Positions 43,601-51,929 of a stretch of 64,000 nucleotides of DNA are shown in pieces. Within the stretch, counting starts at the first letter, position 1. Each line of letters opens with the position of its first letter. The stretch spans positions 2,872,001-2,936,000 of the forward strand of contig NZ_CP070982.1 in NCBI RefSeq assembly GCF_018417595.1, in the 5' to 3' direction. The translations under genes were made by a program, and so were the position numbers. Source of the stretch: Pseudomonas entomophila. GTDB lineage: Bacteria; Pseudomonadota; Gammaproteobacteria; Pseudomonadales; Pseudomonadaceae. Under the pieces are notes generated by a model. The model was not told the DNA's origin, did not search any database, and was given only the letters and a program-made list of their open reading frames with translations.

Positions 43601-46600
43601 GGCAGGTGGCCGCGCTGGATGCCCTGGTGCACCGTGGCCTGGACTTGTTGCTGGAGAACCCACAGGTGTCCCTGGACGCACTGGTGGCGCCTTACCGCCT
43701 GGGCCTGCCGCCGGCCAGCGAAGGCGCCACGCTGCCATTGCCGTTCGCCACGGTGGCCGACTGGTTCGAGCATCAGGTGCACGAAACACCCGAGGCCACC
43801 GCGCTGGTGGCCGGCCAGCGGCACTTGAGTTACGCCGAGCTGGATGCGCTGGCCGATACCTTGGCCGCGACCTTGTCCAGCCAGCACGCACTCGATGGCG
43901 CGTCGAACATGGTGTTGTTCCTGGCGCCGTCGGTGGAGCATGTGGTCGCCTTGCTGGCCCTGGCCAAGCTCAATGTCACCGCCGTGCCGCTGGACCCGAG
44001 CTACCCGGTGGCGGTGCAACGCCAGGTGCTGGCCCAGGCATGCCCGCGTTGCGTGTTGTTCAGCAGCGCCACCGAGGCCGCCCTGGATGGCCTGGCCATC
44101 GAGACGGCCGGCCGCCATCGAATCAACCTGGAGGCCGCGCCGCTGCCCCTGCAACGGCCCCGGCACCGTGGCGAGCGGCCGTTGTACACCCTGTTCACCT
44201 CAGGCTCGACGGGCACGCCGAAGGGCGTGCAGGTCAGCGAGCGCGCCCTGTGCAACCTGTTGCACTGGCAGCGCAACGCCGGGCAGTTGCCGGCCCGCTC
44301 GGTGACCTTGCAGTTCTCCATGCTGTCCTTCGACGTGGCCTTCCAGGAGCTGTTCGGCACCCTGTGCGGCGGTGGTTGCTACCACTTGATCGAACCGCGC
44401 TGGCGGCAGGACGCCCAGGCGCTGCTGGCCTACATCCAGCAGGCAGGCATCGAGCGGCTGTATCTGCCGTTCGTGGCCTTGCAGCACCTGGCGCAGGCCG
44501 CTGTTGCCCAGGGCAATTACCCCCAGACCCTGCGCGAGGTGGTCACGGCCGGCGAGCAGCTGTTGTGCACCGAGGCATTGCGAACCTGGTTCAGCGGCAT
44601 GCCTGAAGCAAGCCTGTTCAACCATTACGGTCCGACCGAAACCCACGTGGTCTGCGCCTATCGGTTGCCGCCGCAGGTGCGTGACTGGCCGCTGCGCGCG
44701 CCCATCGGCCGGGCGATCGACAACGCCCGGTTGCTGCTGGTCGACGCTCAGGACCACCCCGTACCCACGGGCACTCAAGGTTACCTGTTGGTGGCTGGCG
44801 CAATGGTCACGCCTTGCTACCTGGGGGATACGGCGCTCAATACCGAACGATTCGTCGAACTGCCACAGGCCGACGGCCGCTGCTGCCTGTACTACCGCAC
44901 CGGCGACCTGGCCTGGGTCGATGCCCAGGGTTGCCTGCACTACGTGGGCCGTGACGACCAGCAGGTCAAGCTCAGCGGCCAGCGCCTGGAACTTGGGCAG
45001 GTCGAGGCGGCATTGATGGGGCTGGAGGGCGTGGCCAACGCCGTGGTGACCGTGCAAGGCGAACCTGCGCGGCTGACTGCGTACTTGCAACTGTCCGGCA
45101 CGGCACCGTCGGTACAGGACCTCGACCGCTTGGTGGCACGGCAGTTGCCGGGCCATGTGCGCATCGATCAGTACCGACGTCTCGACACCTGGCCCCGTAC
45201 CCCCAGTGGCAAGGTCGACCGCAAGGCGCTGGCCGGGCAGGGCGAGGTATTGGAGCGTCAGCATACGGTGGCGGCCACGTTGAATCCTTTGGAAAACCAG
45301 CTGGCCATGCTGTTCCGCGAGGTGATCGGGCACGCTATCGAACCCGAGCAGACCTTCTTCGAAGCCGGCGCCACCAGCCTGGGCCTGATGCGCCTGCATG
45401 CACGCTACACCCAGGTTTTGCCCCATGCGCCGAGCATGGCCGACCTGTTCGAGCACGTGACCATCCGCCAACTGGCGGCACACCTGGCTCGCACCGAGGG
45501 CGAGCCGATGCGCCGCAAGCAGCCTGGCGAGACCCGCGATCAGCCGATGGCAATCATCGGCATGGCGGTCAACGTGGCCGGTGCGCGCGACCTGGGCGAG
45601 TTCTGGGCGATGATCCAGGCCAACGCACTGGGCATCGAGCACTTCGCGGCCGGCGAAGGCCTGGTCGGCGCCCGCAGCCAGTTGCAGGGCATGCTCGACT
45701 TCGACCCCGAGTACTTCGGCATCAGCCGCCAGGAAGCGCGGTTGATGGACCCGCAGCAACGCCACCTGCTGATGGCCTGCGTGCAGGCCCTGCAACACGC
45801 CGCCATCGTGCCCTCGGCGCAGGGGCCGCGCATCGGCCTGGTGGCCAGCTGTGGCGAGACCACCTATTTCCAGCAGATGCTGCGCGAATGCGGCGAGGGT
45901 GAACTGCCGGACGGCTTCCAGCTGGCCCTGCACCACGACAAGGACTTCCTCGCCACCAAGGCCGCCTACCACCTGGACCTCACCGGCCCGGCAATGAGCG
46001 TGCAGGCCGCCTGCGGCAGCTCGTTGATCGGCGTGCACCTGGCCTGCAACCTGCTGCGCCAGGGCGACAGCGAGGTGATGCTGGCGGCCGGCGTGCTGAT
46101 CGACCCGACCCTCAGCGACGGCTACCGCCACCGCTCGCAGCACATCTTCTCCCGCGATGGGCTGTGCCGACCGTTCAGCGAGGACGCCAGCGGCACGCTC
46201 GGTGCCAGTGGCTACGGTGTGGTGGTGCTCAAGCCCCTGGCCCGTGCCCAAGCCGACGGTGACCGCATCTACGCCGTGGTGGAAGGTTCGGCGCTGAACA
46301 ATGACGGCCACGGCAAGATGAGCTACACCGCGCCATCGGTGGCCGGGCAGGGCGCGGTGATCGCCCAGGCCTTGGGCAAGGCCGGGGTTACCGGCGCCGA
46401 TATCGGTTACGTCGAGGCCCACGGCACCGGCACCTTGCTCGGCGACCCGATCGAAGTCGCCGCGCTGACCCAGGCGTTCGGCGAGGCGCCGGCAGGCAAC
46501 TGCGCCCTGGCCTCGGTCAAGAGCCAGGTCGGCCACCTGGGGGCGGCGGCAGGGGTGGTCGGGCTGATCCGGGCCACCCTGGCGGTGTACCACGGAGTGA

Positions 46601-49600
46601 TCCCGCCGAACCTGGGCTTCTCGCGCATCAACCCTCAAATTGACCTGGCACGCTCGCCGTTCCACATCCCGACCACGGCGTGCCCCTGGCCTTCAGGGCG
46701 GCGGCGCATGGCTGGGGTCAGCAGTTTCGGCATTGGCGGCACCAACACCCATGTGATCGTCGGCGCGGTGCAGGCCGTGCTGGAAACGCGTGATGACGTC
46801 GCGCCGCTGTTGCTGCTTTCAGCCCACAGCCGCACGGCGCTGGAGCGCGATGTGGCGGCAATGGCGAAGTGGCTGCAAGCCAACCCCGAACATGTACCTG
46901 CAGTACTGCGTCACCTGCAGACCGGACGCCGGCAGGCGCGCTGGCGTTTTGCGGTGCCCTACCGGGCAGGTGACGATCTACCCCTGTCGGCGATTCGCGA
47001 AGTCGCGCCATCGCAGGTGCGCCTCGTGGCCAGTGAACATTTGCCCCAGGCGCTGCTTGAGGCCTGGTACGACGGTGCGCATATCGAGTGGGCGCGCCGT
47101 TCGGCGCCGCCGCCTTGGGACTTGCCGCCTTCCTCCTTCGACCTTGAACCCTACCGCTTCCAGAGCCTCGGCGTGCCCGCGCGCAAACCGCTGGCCGACT
47201 GGTTCCACCAACGGCAATGGCAGCGCGTGCGACGCATGGCGGCAACCGTGCCGCAAACGGCAACTCGCCAGACCTTGGTGGTGTGCAGCCATGCGGCGGC
47301 CGACGACACGCTGCTCGACACGCTGGGGTCTGCCTACCGGCGAGTGGTGCACGTGCGCGCAGGGGATGGCTATCGCCAGCTTGCCGCGAACCGCTTCGAG
47401 CTCGATGTGCTGGATGCCCAGGCACTGGGGCGCCTGCTCGTTGAACTGCCGGGCGACCTGGACTGGCTGCACGCCTTGCCGCTGTCGGTGGACGGCGCGG
47501 TCGACGCGCAGAGCCTGGCGACCGCCCGCTGGGCCTGCCTGGACACGCCCAGCAGCCTGTTGCAGGCCTGGGGCCAGGAGGCGCCACGCGATGCCAGCCT
47601 GCGCTTGTGGCTGCTGTCATGGCAGGCCTGCCCGGTCCACGGCGAGGTGAGGCGGCCGGAACTGGCGGCACTGAGTGGTGTGACCGAGGTGGTGCCCCAG
47701 GAGTACCCGGTGCGCTGCCACTGGCTGGATTGCCCAAGCCCATCTCTGCTGGAACACGCCACGCCAGTCGCCACGCTGTTGGCCGAGCCCGATGCCTTGC
47801 CCCGGCGCATGGCCCTGCGCGACGGCTACCTGTGGCAACCGCGGCTGGTGCCAAGCCCACTGCCGTTGGCGGCACCGAACACCTTGCCAGACAACGGTAC
47901 CTTCCTGATCCTCGGCGGCGGTGGTATCGCGCGCACCCTGTGCCAGCACCTGCTGCGAGCGCCTGGGCGGCGCGTGGTGCTGCTGTCGCGTTCGGCGACT
48001 TGGCCTGCGCAGTGGCAGGTGGACCGCGAGCGGGTCGAGTGGCTGCAGGCAGACCTCGCCGACCTGGTGCGCTGGCCGCAGGTGCTCGAGCATCTGGCAC
48101 AACGGTACGAGCGCTTCGATGGCGTGATCCATGCCGCAGGCATCGGGGCCGGCAGCCTGATCCGCCATCGCGACGCCGAGCGAATGGCGACCGCGATGGC
48201 CGCCAAGACCCATGGCATGCTCGCTGTCGAGGCGCTGGTCGCGCGGATGACGCCAGGCTTCGTGCTGTACTGCTCGTCCATGTCGGCGCTGTTCGGCGGC
48301 GCCGGCCATCTGGACTACGCCGCCGCCAGCGGCGTGCTCGACGGCTTCACTCATTACCGCGCACCGGATGACCAGGGCTGCCTGCGCCTTGGCATCAACT
48401 GGGACATCTGGCGCGAGATCGGCATGGCCACCCAGGCGACTGGCAGCGATGCCGCGCACCAACAGCACCTGAAGGTCGGGCTGTCGACGCAGGAAGGCTG
48501 TGAAGTGTTCGACCGTGCCCTGGCCGCGCAACTGCCCCAACTGCTGGTCTCGACCACGGCACTGGAGCAGGCACGGCGCTTCTATCCCGTGCGCCATGGC
48601 GCCATGGCAGCACCGGTCGAGGTGCAGCCGAAGAAGGACGACCTGCCCACACGCCTGCGCGACTGCCTGTGCCAATGGCTGGGTGTGGACGCACTGAAGG
48701 ACGATGCCTCGCTGTATGACCTGGGCGCCGACTCGTTGACGCTGCTGGACCTGATCGACGAACTGCAGCGCGCCACGGGCGTGGTGGTGCAGCTGTCGCA
48801 GTTCAGCCCCACGGTCAGCCTGCGCGAGGTGTTGGCACTGGTGGGTAGCGAGCAAGGTCGCGCCCAACGCGTTGGCGACCCTTGGCGCGAGGCGCTGCGG
48901 ATCGACCCGTGGCAACAGGGTAGCGGTCGCCAATGGCTGTACCTGCTCCACCCGGTCGGTGGCGATGTACAGGCCTATCGCGAGCTGGCCGCGGCGTTGC
49001 ACCCGGACCTCGAGGTGCGGGTGATCGCCGACCCGGTGCTGCGTCAGCCCGAACTGTGCAATATCTCCCTGGAAGCGCGCGCCGCGTTGTACCTGGAAGC
49101 GATACAGGCCGAACTGCCCGATGGCGCGAGCTGGCGGCTGGTCGGCTGGTCCTTCGGTGCCTGGGTGGCCCAGGCCATGTGCGTCTTGGCCCGCGATACC
49201 GGGTTCGAGCTGCCGACGCTGTACCTGATCGACCCACCTGCGCCCGACGCCGGGACCGAGTTGAAAGCGATCGACGAGGGGCAGATCCAGCGCGTGTTCG
49301 AACGGGAGTTCGCCTTGCGCAATGGCGAGACGGACGGCGCGCGTTACCTGGAGCGCCTGGTGACCTGCTGTCGCAACAACCTGGCGAGCATGCTCGGGCA
49401 TGTACCTGGCGTGCTGGCCGAGACGACCGGGCAGCTGTTCATCGCCACCCAGCCCAACCCCTACGGCATCGGCAGTGGCTGGCAGGCCCAGGACCTGCGC
49501 CAGGCCTGGCGGGCGTTGCTGCCGGGCCTGCGCAACTGGGCGGCGCTGGATACCGACCACTATGGCATCGTCGCTGGCCCCTGGGCCCGCCAGATAGCCG

Positions 49601-49653
49601 AGGCGATCAATAGCGACCTGCGCGCGCAGGAGGAGGGTGTCCATGGCATGTGA
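40615..49653 (+). CDS. Hybrid NRPS-PKS: A-T-C-A(Pro)-T-KS-KR-T-TE, AT-less
   Basis: 3012 residues. ATG 40615 overlaps the previous stop; ATG 40618 has slightly better spacing from AGGAGG. Domains: A (about 10-500, code DAFFLGVTFK, branched aliphatic), T Ser545, C (HHIVTDG at 729-735), A (about 1030-1540, code DVQYVAHVVK, proline), T Ser1588, KS (about 1643-2070), KR (about 2200-2620), T Ser2707, and TE (GWSFGAW Ser2846, His2982). The KS triad is intact: Cys1800 in AACGSS, His1936 in EAHGTGT, His1974 in GHLGAAAG. A normal post-KS linker is followed directly by the KR with no acyltransferase, so malonyl loading must occur in trans. The KR keeps the Ser and Tyr2568, but the following Asn (YAAAN) is Ser (YAAAS). 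The protein has its own starter module and TE, so it can act as an independent line. Confidence 0.9.
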   Translation: MMSVLQETVLARFAAQVRRDPQALAVIDQQVRLSYAELASASERIARGLKAQGLLPGQALALYLPRSWQWAAALLGALKAGAVVMPLDRASPAERRALMLADAGCVGVLSLADAPQGLPGPWEASVEALLDHPDVPAQPLPGTFAEVMCLFYTSGTTGVPKGVEVGERGLLRLVQAGSYIDIQQGDRFACLSNPAFDACSFELWAPLLNGGCCVMVADDDLLDARRLAQVLETQRVDTLFITVSLFNTLNAQYPACFASLRQVLTGGEQVSPVAVRAWYQANPGSACRLFNVYGPTECTTFALCHPIPRDFAADTVPIGQPLPDTGMRVLDAQQQPVAPGELGELYLSGSGVARGYRNRPDETVRCFVRLPALEGGAEVHYRTGDLVRVNPEGQVECLGRVDRQVKVRGFRIEPGEVEQCLLEHSQVAQAYVCSRRQAAEDHQLLAFVVPREELDYREFDAYLRARLAPWMRPHHLFQVPRLPLTANGKIDQGSLLAQATTPWRPAIEQGEHSPALTWLLVQARALLGQPAIGSQDDWLGSGGDSLKAMRLRSAIRGRWEQEISIATLLAEPFAALAERLEQGQGASTGYPPAPAPSGARRGPASAEQRRLWLEQQRAPGSTTYNVPLVLHLAAGANPQALAEALRRLVARHPALRTAFVGGVDGPEQVVTEQAAVCRVLAPGALHQDNWQAFASLVFDAPFDLASPTLLRAWVAPHADGSCRLLLNLHHIVTDGWSMNLLFDDLAGLYQDALHGHESTAPTQVLNTLDFAQWQRQWSITPHYREQRRILAALHARHGEATPARQAMRPASNEGRLYRQPLGERRSAALERFCAQQRLTRFDVLFSVFAWSLHALVGCDRPRIASPVANRPLAEFEASVGMFANTVLIPTDLRGAHTLGEHLRRQTATVREVLALQDVALADLVEDLRLSTGQALFDYLFVLENTDYARLADAPLRATLEPHAAPQAKCPLTLLVVGGDGPLACWWEYQCNHFDARQVAALDALVHRGLDLLLENPQVSLDALVAPYRLGLPPASEGATLPLPFATVADWFEHQVHETPEATALVAGQRHLSYAELDALADTLAATLSSQHALDGASNMVLFLAPSVEHVVALLALAKLNVTAVPLDPSYPVAVQRQVLAQACPRCVLFSSATEAALDGLAIETAGRHRINLEAAPLPLQRPRHRGERPLYTLFTSGSTGTPKGVQVSERALCNLLHWQRNAGQLPARSVTLQFSMLSFDVAFQELFGTLCGGGCYHLIEPRWRQDAQALLAYIQQAGIERLYLPFVALQHLAQAAVAQGNYPQTLREVVTAGEQLLCTEALRTWFSGMPEASLFNHYGPTETHVVCAYRLPPQVRDWPLRAPIGRAIDNARLLLVDAQDHPVPTGTQGYLLVAGAMVTPCYLGDTALNTERFVELPQADGRCCLYYRTGDLAWVDAQGCLHYVGRDDQQVKLSGQRLELGQVEAALMGLEGVANAVVTVQGEPARLTAYLQLSGTAPSVQDLDRLVARQLPGHVRIDQYRRLDTWPRTPSGKVDRKALAGQGEVLERQHTVAATLNPLENQLAMLFREVIGHAIEPEQTFFEAGATSLGLMRLHARYTQVLPHAPSMADLFEHVTIRQLAAHLARTEGEPMRRKQPGETRDQPMAIIGMAVNVAGARDLGEFWAMIQANALGIEHFAAGEGLVGARSQLQGMLDFDPEYFGISRQEARLMDPQQRHLLMACVQALQHAAIVPSAQGPRIGLVASCGETTYFQQMLRECGEGELPDGFQLALHHDKDFLATKAAYHLDLTGPAMSVQAACGSSLIGVHLACNLLRQGDSEVMLAAGVLIDPTLSDGYRHRSQHIFSRDGLCRPFSEDASGTLGASGYGVVVLKPLARAQADGDRIYAVVEGSALNNDGHGKMSYTAPSVAGQGAVIAQALGKAGVTGADIGYVEAHGTGTLLGDPIEVAALTQAFGEAPAGNCALASVKSQVGHLGAAAGVVGLIRATLAVYHGVIPPNLGFSRINPQIDLARSPFHIPTTACPWPSGRRRMAGVSSFGIGGTNTHVIVGAVQAVLETRDDVAPLLLLSAHSRTALERDVAAMAKWLQANPEHVPAVLRHLQTGRRQARWRFAVPYRAGDDLPLSAIREVAPSQVRLVASEHLPQALLEAWYDGAHIEWARRSAPPPWDLPPSSFDLEPYRFQSLGVPARKPLADWFHQRQWQRVRRMAATVPQTATRQTLVVCSHAAADDTLLDTLGSAYRRVVHVRAGDGYRQLAANRFELDVLDAQALGRLLVELPGDLDWLHALPLSVDGAVDAQSLATARWACLDTPSSLLQAWGQEAPRDASLRLWLLSWQACPVHGEVRRPELAALSGVTEVVPQEYPVRCHWLDCPSPSLLEHATPVATLLAEPDALPRRMALRDGYLWQPRLVPSPLPLAAPNTLPDNGTFLILGGGGIARTLCQHLLRAPGRRVVLLSRSATWPAQWQVDRERVEWLQADLADLVRWPQVLEHLAQRYERFDGVIHAAGIGAGSLIRHRDAERMATAMAAKTHGMLAVEALVARMTPGFVLYCSSMSALFGGAGHLDYAAASGVLDGFTHYRAPDDQGCLRLGINWDIWREIGMATQATGSDAAHQQHLKVGLSTQEGCEVFDRALAAQLPQLLVSTTALEQARRFYPVRHGAMAAPVEVQPKKDDLPTRLRDCLCQWLGVDALKDDASLYDLGADSLTLLDLIDELQRATGVVVQLSQFSPTVSLREVLALVGSEQGRAQRVGDPWREALRIDPWQQGSGRQWLYLLHPVGGDVQAYRELAAALHPDLEVRVIADPVLRQPELCNISLEARAALYLEAIQAELPDGASWRLVGWSFGAWVAQAMCVLARDTGFELPTLYLIDPPAPDAGTELKAIDEGQIQRVFEREFALRNGETDGARYLERLVTCCRNNLASMLGHVPGVLAETTGQLFIATQPNPYGIGSGWQAQDLRQAWRALLPGLRNWAALDTDHYGIVAGPWARQIAEAINSDLRAQEEGVHGM

Positions 49654-50326
49654 GCCTGCAAAGGTGCCCGCGTGGCTGGGCCCTCTGCTGCGGGTGCTGG
49701 AGTCCGGCCCCTTGCCCCAGCAGTCTGACTGCCAGGCACATTGGCGGCTGTTGCACTGCTGGCAAGCCGAGGTGGTGCTGCCGTTGCTCGCCGAGGCGCT
49801 CCCCGAACATGGCCAGGCCGTGACCACGCTGCAACGCCTGCATCAACGCGCGAGCCTGGGCCTGTGCGGGCGGGCTGGTGAATGGCGGACGGCACTCGGC
49901 CCGGTGCTATTGCAGGTGTTTCGCCGGGCCTACGCCTTCGAGGCAGCCTATGCCCAGGCCTATGACAGCGCCCTGGACTACGGCCTGGCACCGGCCAACC
50001 AGGCGATGATTGCCGGGCAGTTCGGTGATGCCGACGCGTTCGCCCGGTATTACGCGCAACTGAGTACCGATGCCAACGCCCAGGCGTTCGCCACGGCCAA
50101 CGCGGCGGCCAGCAGCGCGCTCGCCGCCCGCGCCTACGCCAGCGAGGACGAACAGGCCTGTGCCAGCGTCGTCGGCGCCTTGGCGAGGGTTTGCATCTGG
50201 GCCTGCGCGACCTCTACGCAGCAGCGAGCAGTGGTACGCGAGCAATTGGCGGCCGGGCTGCAACACCTGGCAAGCCAACACGATCAACATCAATCAGGGA
50301 GGACAGCATGGACCAACAGGCACTGA
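49643..50326 (+). CDS. Unrecognised 227-aa protein in the NRPS operon
   Basis: A helical, Ala-, Leu- and Gln-rich cytoplasmic protein of 227 residues with no signal peptide or membrane helix. The ATG has GGAGG eight bases upstream and lies inside the end of the hybrid synthetase gene (11-bp overlap); its own end overlaps the dioxygenase start by 19 bp. This double overlap makes it an integral operon member. Visible features are FEAAYAQAYDSALDYGLAPA and an Ala-rich run with AFATANAAASSALAARAYAS. It contains no P-loop, SAM or Rossmann motif that I can see. It is not MbtH-like (too long, no NxExQxSxWP) and not a PPTase. A tailoring enzyme or carrier-protein partner are guesses. Confidence 0.7.
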   Translation: MACEPAKVPAWLGPLLRVLESGPLPQQSDCQAHWRLLHCWQAEVVLPLLAEALPEHGQAVTTLQRLHQRASLGLCGRAGEWRTALGPVLLQVFRRAYAFEAAYAQAYDSALDYGLAPANQAMIAGQFGDADAFARYYAQLSTDANAQAFATANAAASSALAARAYASEDEQACASVVGALARVCIWACATSTQQRAVVREQLAAGLQHLASQHDQHQSGRTAWTNRH

Positions 50327-51252
50327 AGGCCATCGAGCGCATTGCCGGCGCCCAGCGCGCACCGTATCACAGCATCAGCGTGGACCGGCTCACGCCGGTG
50401 ATTGGCGCCGAGATCGGCGGGGTGGATCTGTCGCGCCCCTTGTCAGCGGAGCAATTGGCGCAGATTCGCCGGGCATTTCTGGAGAACCATGTGCTGGTGT
50501 TCCGCGACCAGCAATTGAGCGTAGAGCAGCACAAGGCATTCGGGCGTTTGTTCGGTGAACTGCGGGCCTTGCCGCTGGATGACATCGACGGTGACGATCC
50601 AGAGCTGGTGGTGATCCGTGCCAACGCCCAGTCGCGATTCGTCGCCGGGGAGACCTGGCACACCGACGGCACCGCCGACCTGGAGCCGTCCATGGGGTCG
50701 ATGCTGTACGTGAAGGAAACCCCGGCCATTGGCACAGGCGGTGACACCTTGTTCGCCAACATGCACCTGGCGCTGGAGATGCTGTCGCCGGCGATGCAGG
50801 CGTTCCTGGGGACGTTGACGGCCATCCACGATGGCGAAATCCCGTGGAAGGGGTACACACCGCCACCCGGCCTGCCCAAGACCGAGCACCCGGTGGTGGT
50901 GCGCCATCCAGAGACCGGGCGGCCGTCGTTGTTCGTCAATTCGGGTTTCACCTCGCATATCGTGCAGTTGTCGGTTGGCGAGAGTCAGGTGCTGTTGAAG
51001 ATGTTGTTCGACCTGGTGGCGCGTGAACCGGTGTTGAGCTGCCGGGTGCGCTGGGCGCCGGGCACCCTGGTGTTCTGGGACAACCGGTGTACCCAGCACC
51101 ATGCGGTGTGGGATTATTTTCCGCATTCGCGGTATGGCGAGCGGGTGACGATCCTGGGTAGCCGGCCTGTAGGAGCGGATTCATCCGCGATGCGCCACAC
51201 TCGGTCTCATGAGGGCCGCAACGCCGATGCCGGAGACTTCGAAGGAACTTGA
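50308..51252 (+). CDS. TauD/TfdA-family Fe(II)/2-oxoglutarate dioxygenase
   Basis: A 314-residue non-haem iron enzyme. The facial triad is visible: WHTDGTADL gives HxD (about residues 117-119) and RCTQHHAVWDY gives the distal His; the 2-oxoglutarate-binding Arg is in RYGERVTIL. N-terminal TPVIGAEIGGVDLSRPL is the standard TauD opening. ATG 50308 has GGAGG. In NRPS operons such enzymes hydroxylate free or carrier-bound amino acids or the finished peptide, so a tailoring role on one of the products is likely. After SRPVGADSS the last ~25 residues are encoded by a REP element and trailing sequence. The 3' end overlaps the convergent SGNH gene. It is closest to the taurine dioxygenase class in length. 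Confidence 0.88.
   Translation: MDQQALKAIERIAGAQRAPYHSISVDRLTPVIGAEIGGVDLSRPLSAEQLAQIRRAFLENHVLVFRDQQLSVEQHKAFGRLFGELRALPLDDIDGDDPELVVIRANAQSRFVAGETWHTDGTADLEPSMGSMLYVKETPAIGTGGDTLFANMHLALEMLSPAMQAFLGTLTAIHDGEIPWKGYTPPPGLPKTEHPVVVRHPETGRPSLFVNSGFTSHIVQLSVGESQVLLKMLFDLVAREPVLSCRVRWAPGTLVFWDNRCTQHHAVWDYFPHSRYGERVTILGSRPVGADSSAMRHTRSHEGRNADAGDFEGT
51166..51194. repeat. REP element inside the 3' end of the dioxygenase gene
   Basis: From 51166 the REP head reads CCTGTAGGAGCGGATTCATC and ends in CGCGATGCG. It encodes the non-conserved C-terminal residues of the dioxygenase, showing that the REP has replaced or extended the original gene end. Confidence 0.7.
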
Positions 51253-51929
51253 CGCAGCAACTGCCCCAACACCAGCTCGCCAAACGCCAGGTTGCCATGC
51301 AACGGGTCGTCGAGCTCGCAGAACTCGGCGCGTTGCAGGCCCTGGTCGTCATTCGCCGCCGCACGTACATCGACCAGCTCGACACCCAAGGCAGCCAGGT
51401 GCTCGATCAGCAGCGCCTGGGCCGCCATGAACACCCGGGCGTCGGCCATCGGCGGCACCCGCTGCGGCGGCAGCACGGCGTACACCTTCAGACCCAGGCC
51501 AAGCGCCTGCTCATAAAACGCCAGGGCAGGGCGCGACAAGCTGTCGATGATCGTGGCGAACAACGGCCCTTCGAGAAAACCGGAGTCGAACTCGCCATCC
51601 ACGCCCTGGTAGCACAGCCAGTTCTGCCGGGTGGCCAGGTAATGCAGGCTCAGGCCGATGCTGCTGACCAGCGGGCCGGGAATCTTGCCAAGGCTGGGGG
51701 CATCGAGCTGGGCGAGGGCCTGGCGGTAAAGCCGCTCGAGTTCGGCGTCGCGGAACACCACGTCGTCGGGTGCCAGGCTGAAGAAGTCCACCCCGAAATC
51801 CCGACCGGCACCCAGCGGCCCACCGCTGAACGGCAGCTGCCGCGCCTTTGCAGCCTGGCCGATGACACCGACGTGTGAGTCGCCCAGCAGAAGAAAGCTA
51901 GGCGTAGTAGTCGAGAATGGCGTCTTCAC
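51207..51929 (-). CDS. SGNH-hydrolase-like protein
   Basis: About 240 residues from a GTG at 51929 that has GAGGA eight bases upstream; the longer frame to 52004 lacks support. Block I of the SGNH superfamily is FLLLGDSHVG (GDS nucleophile) and the C-terminal block V is ELDDPLHGN (Asp-x-x-His), giving a Ser-Asp-His set. No signal peptide is visible at this start. It overlaps the GSCFA gene by 32 bp and the convergent dioxygenase by 46 bp. Enzymes of this fold remove acyl groups from lipids, sugars or peptides. Its placement after a GSCFA gene (itself GDSL/SGNH-related) suggests a pair acting on one substrate. Confidence 0.7.
   Translation of the reverse strand: MKTPFSTTTPSFLLLGDSHVGVIGQAAKARQLPFSGGPLGAGRDFGVDFFSLAPDDVVFRDAELERLYRQALAQLDAPSLGKIPGPLVSSIGLSLHYLATRQNWLCYQGVDGEFDSGFLEGPLFATIIDSLSRPALAFYEQALGLGLKVYAVLPPQRVPPMADARVFMAAQALLIEHLAALGVELVDVRAAANDDQGLQRAEFCELDDPLHGNLAFGELVLGQLLRQVPSKSPASALRPS

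Noticed and set aside
43000..44000. Possible frameshift inside the hybrid NRPS-PKS, because the A6 domain has few standard core motifs early on
   Set aside because: The plus-strand frame is continuous and A3, A5, A7, A8 and A10 motifs all follow in the same frame.
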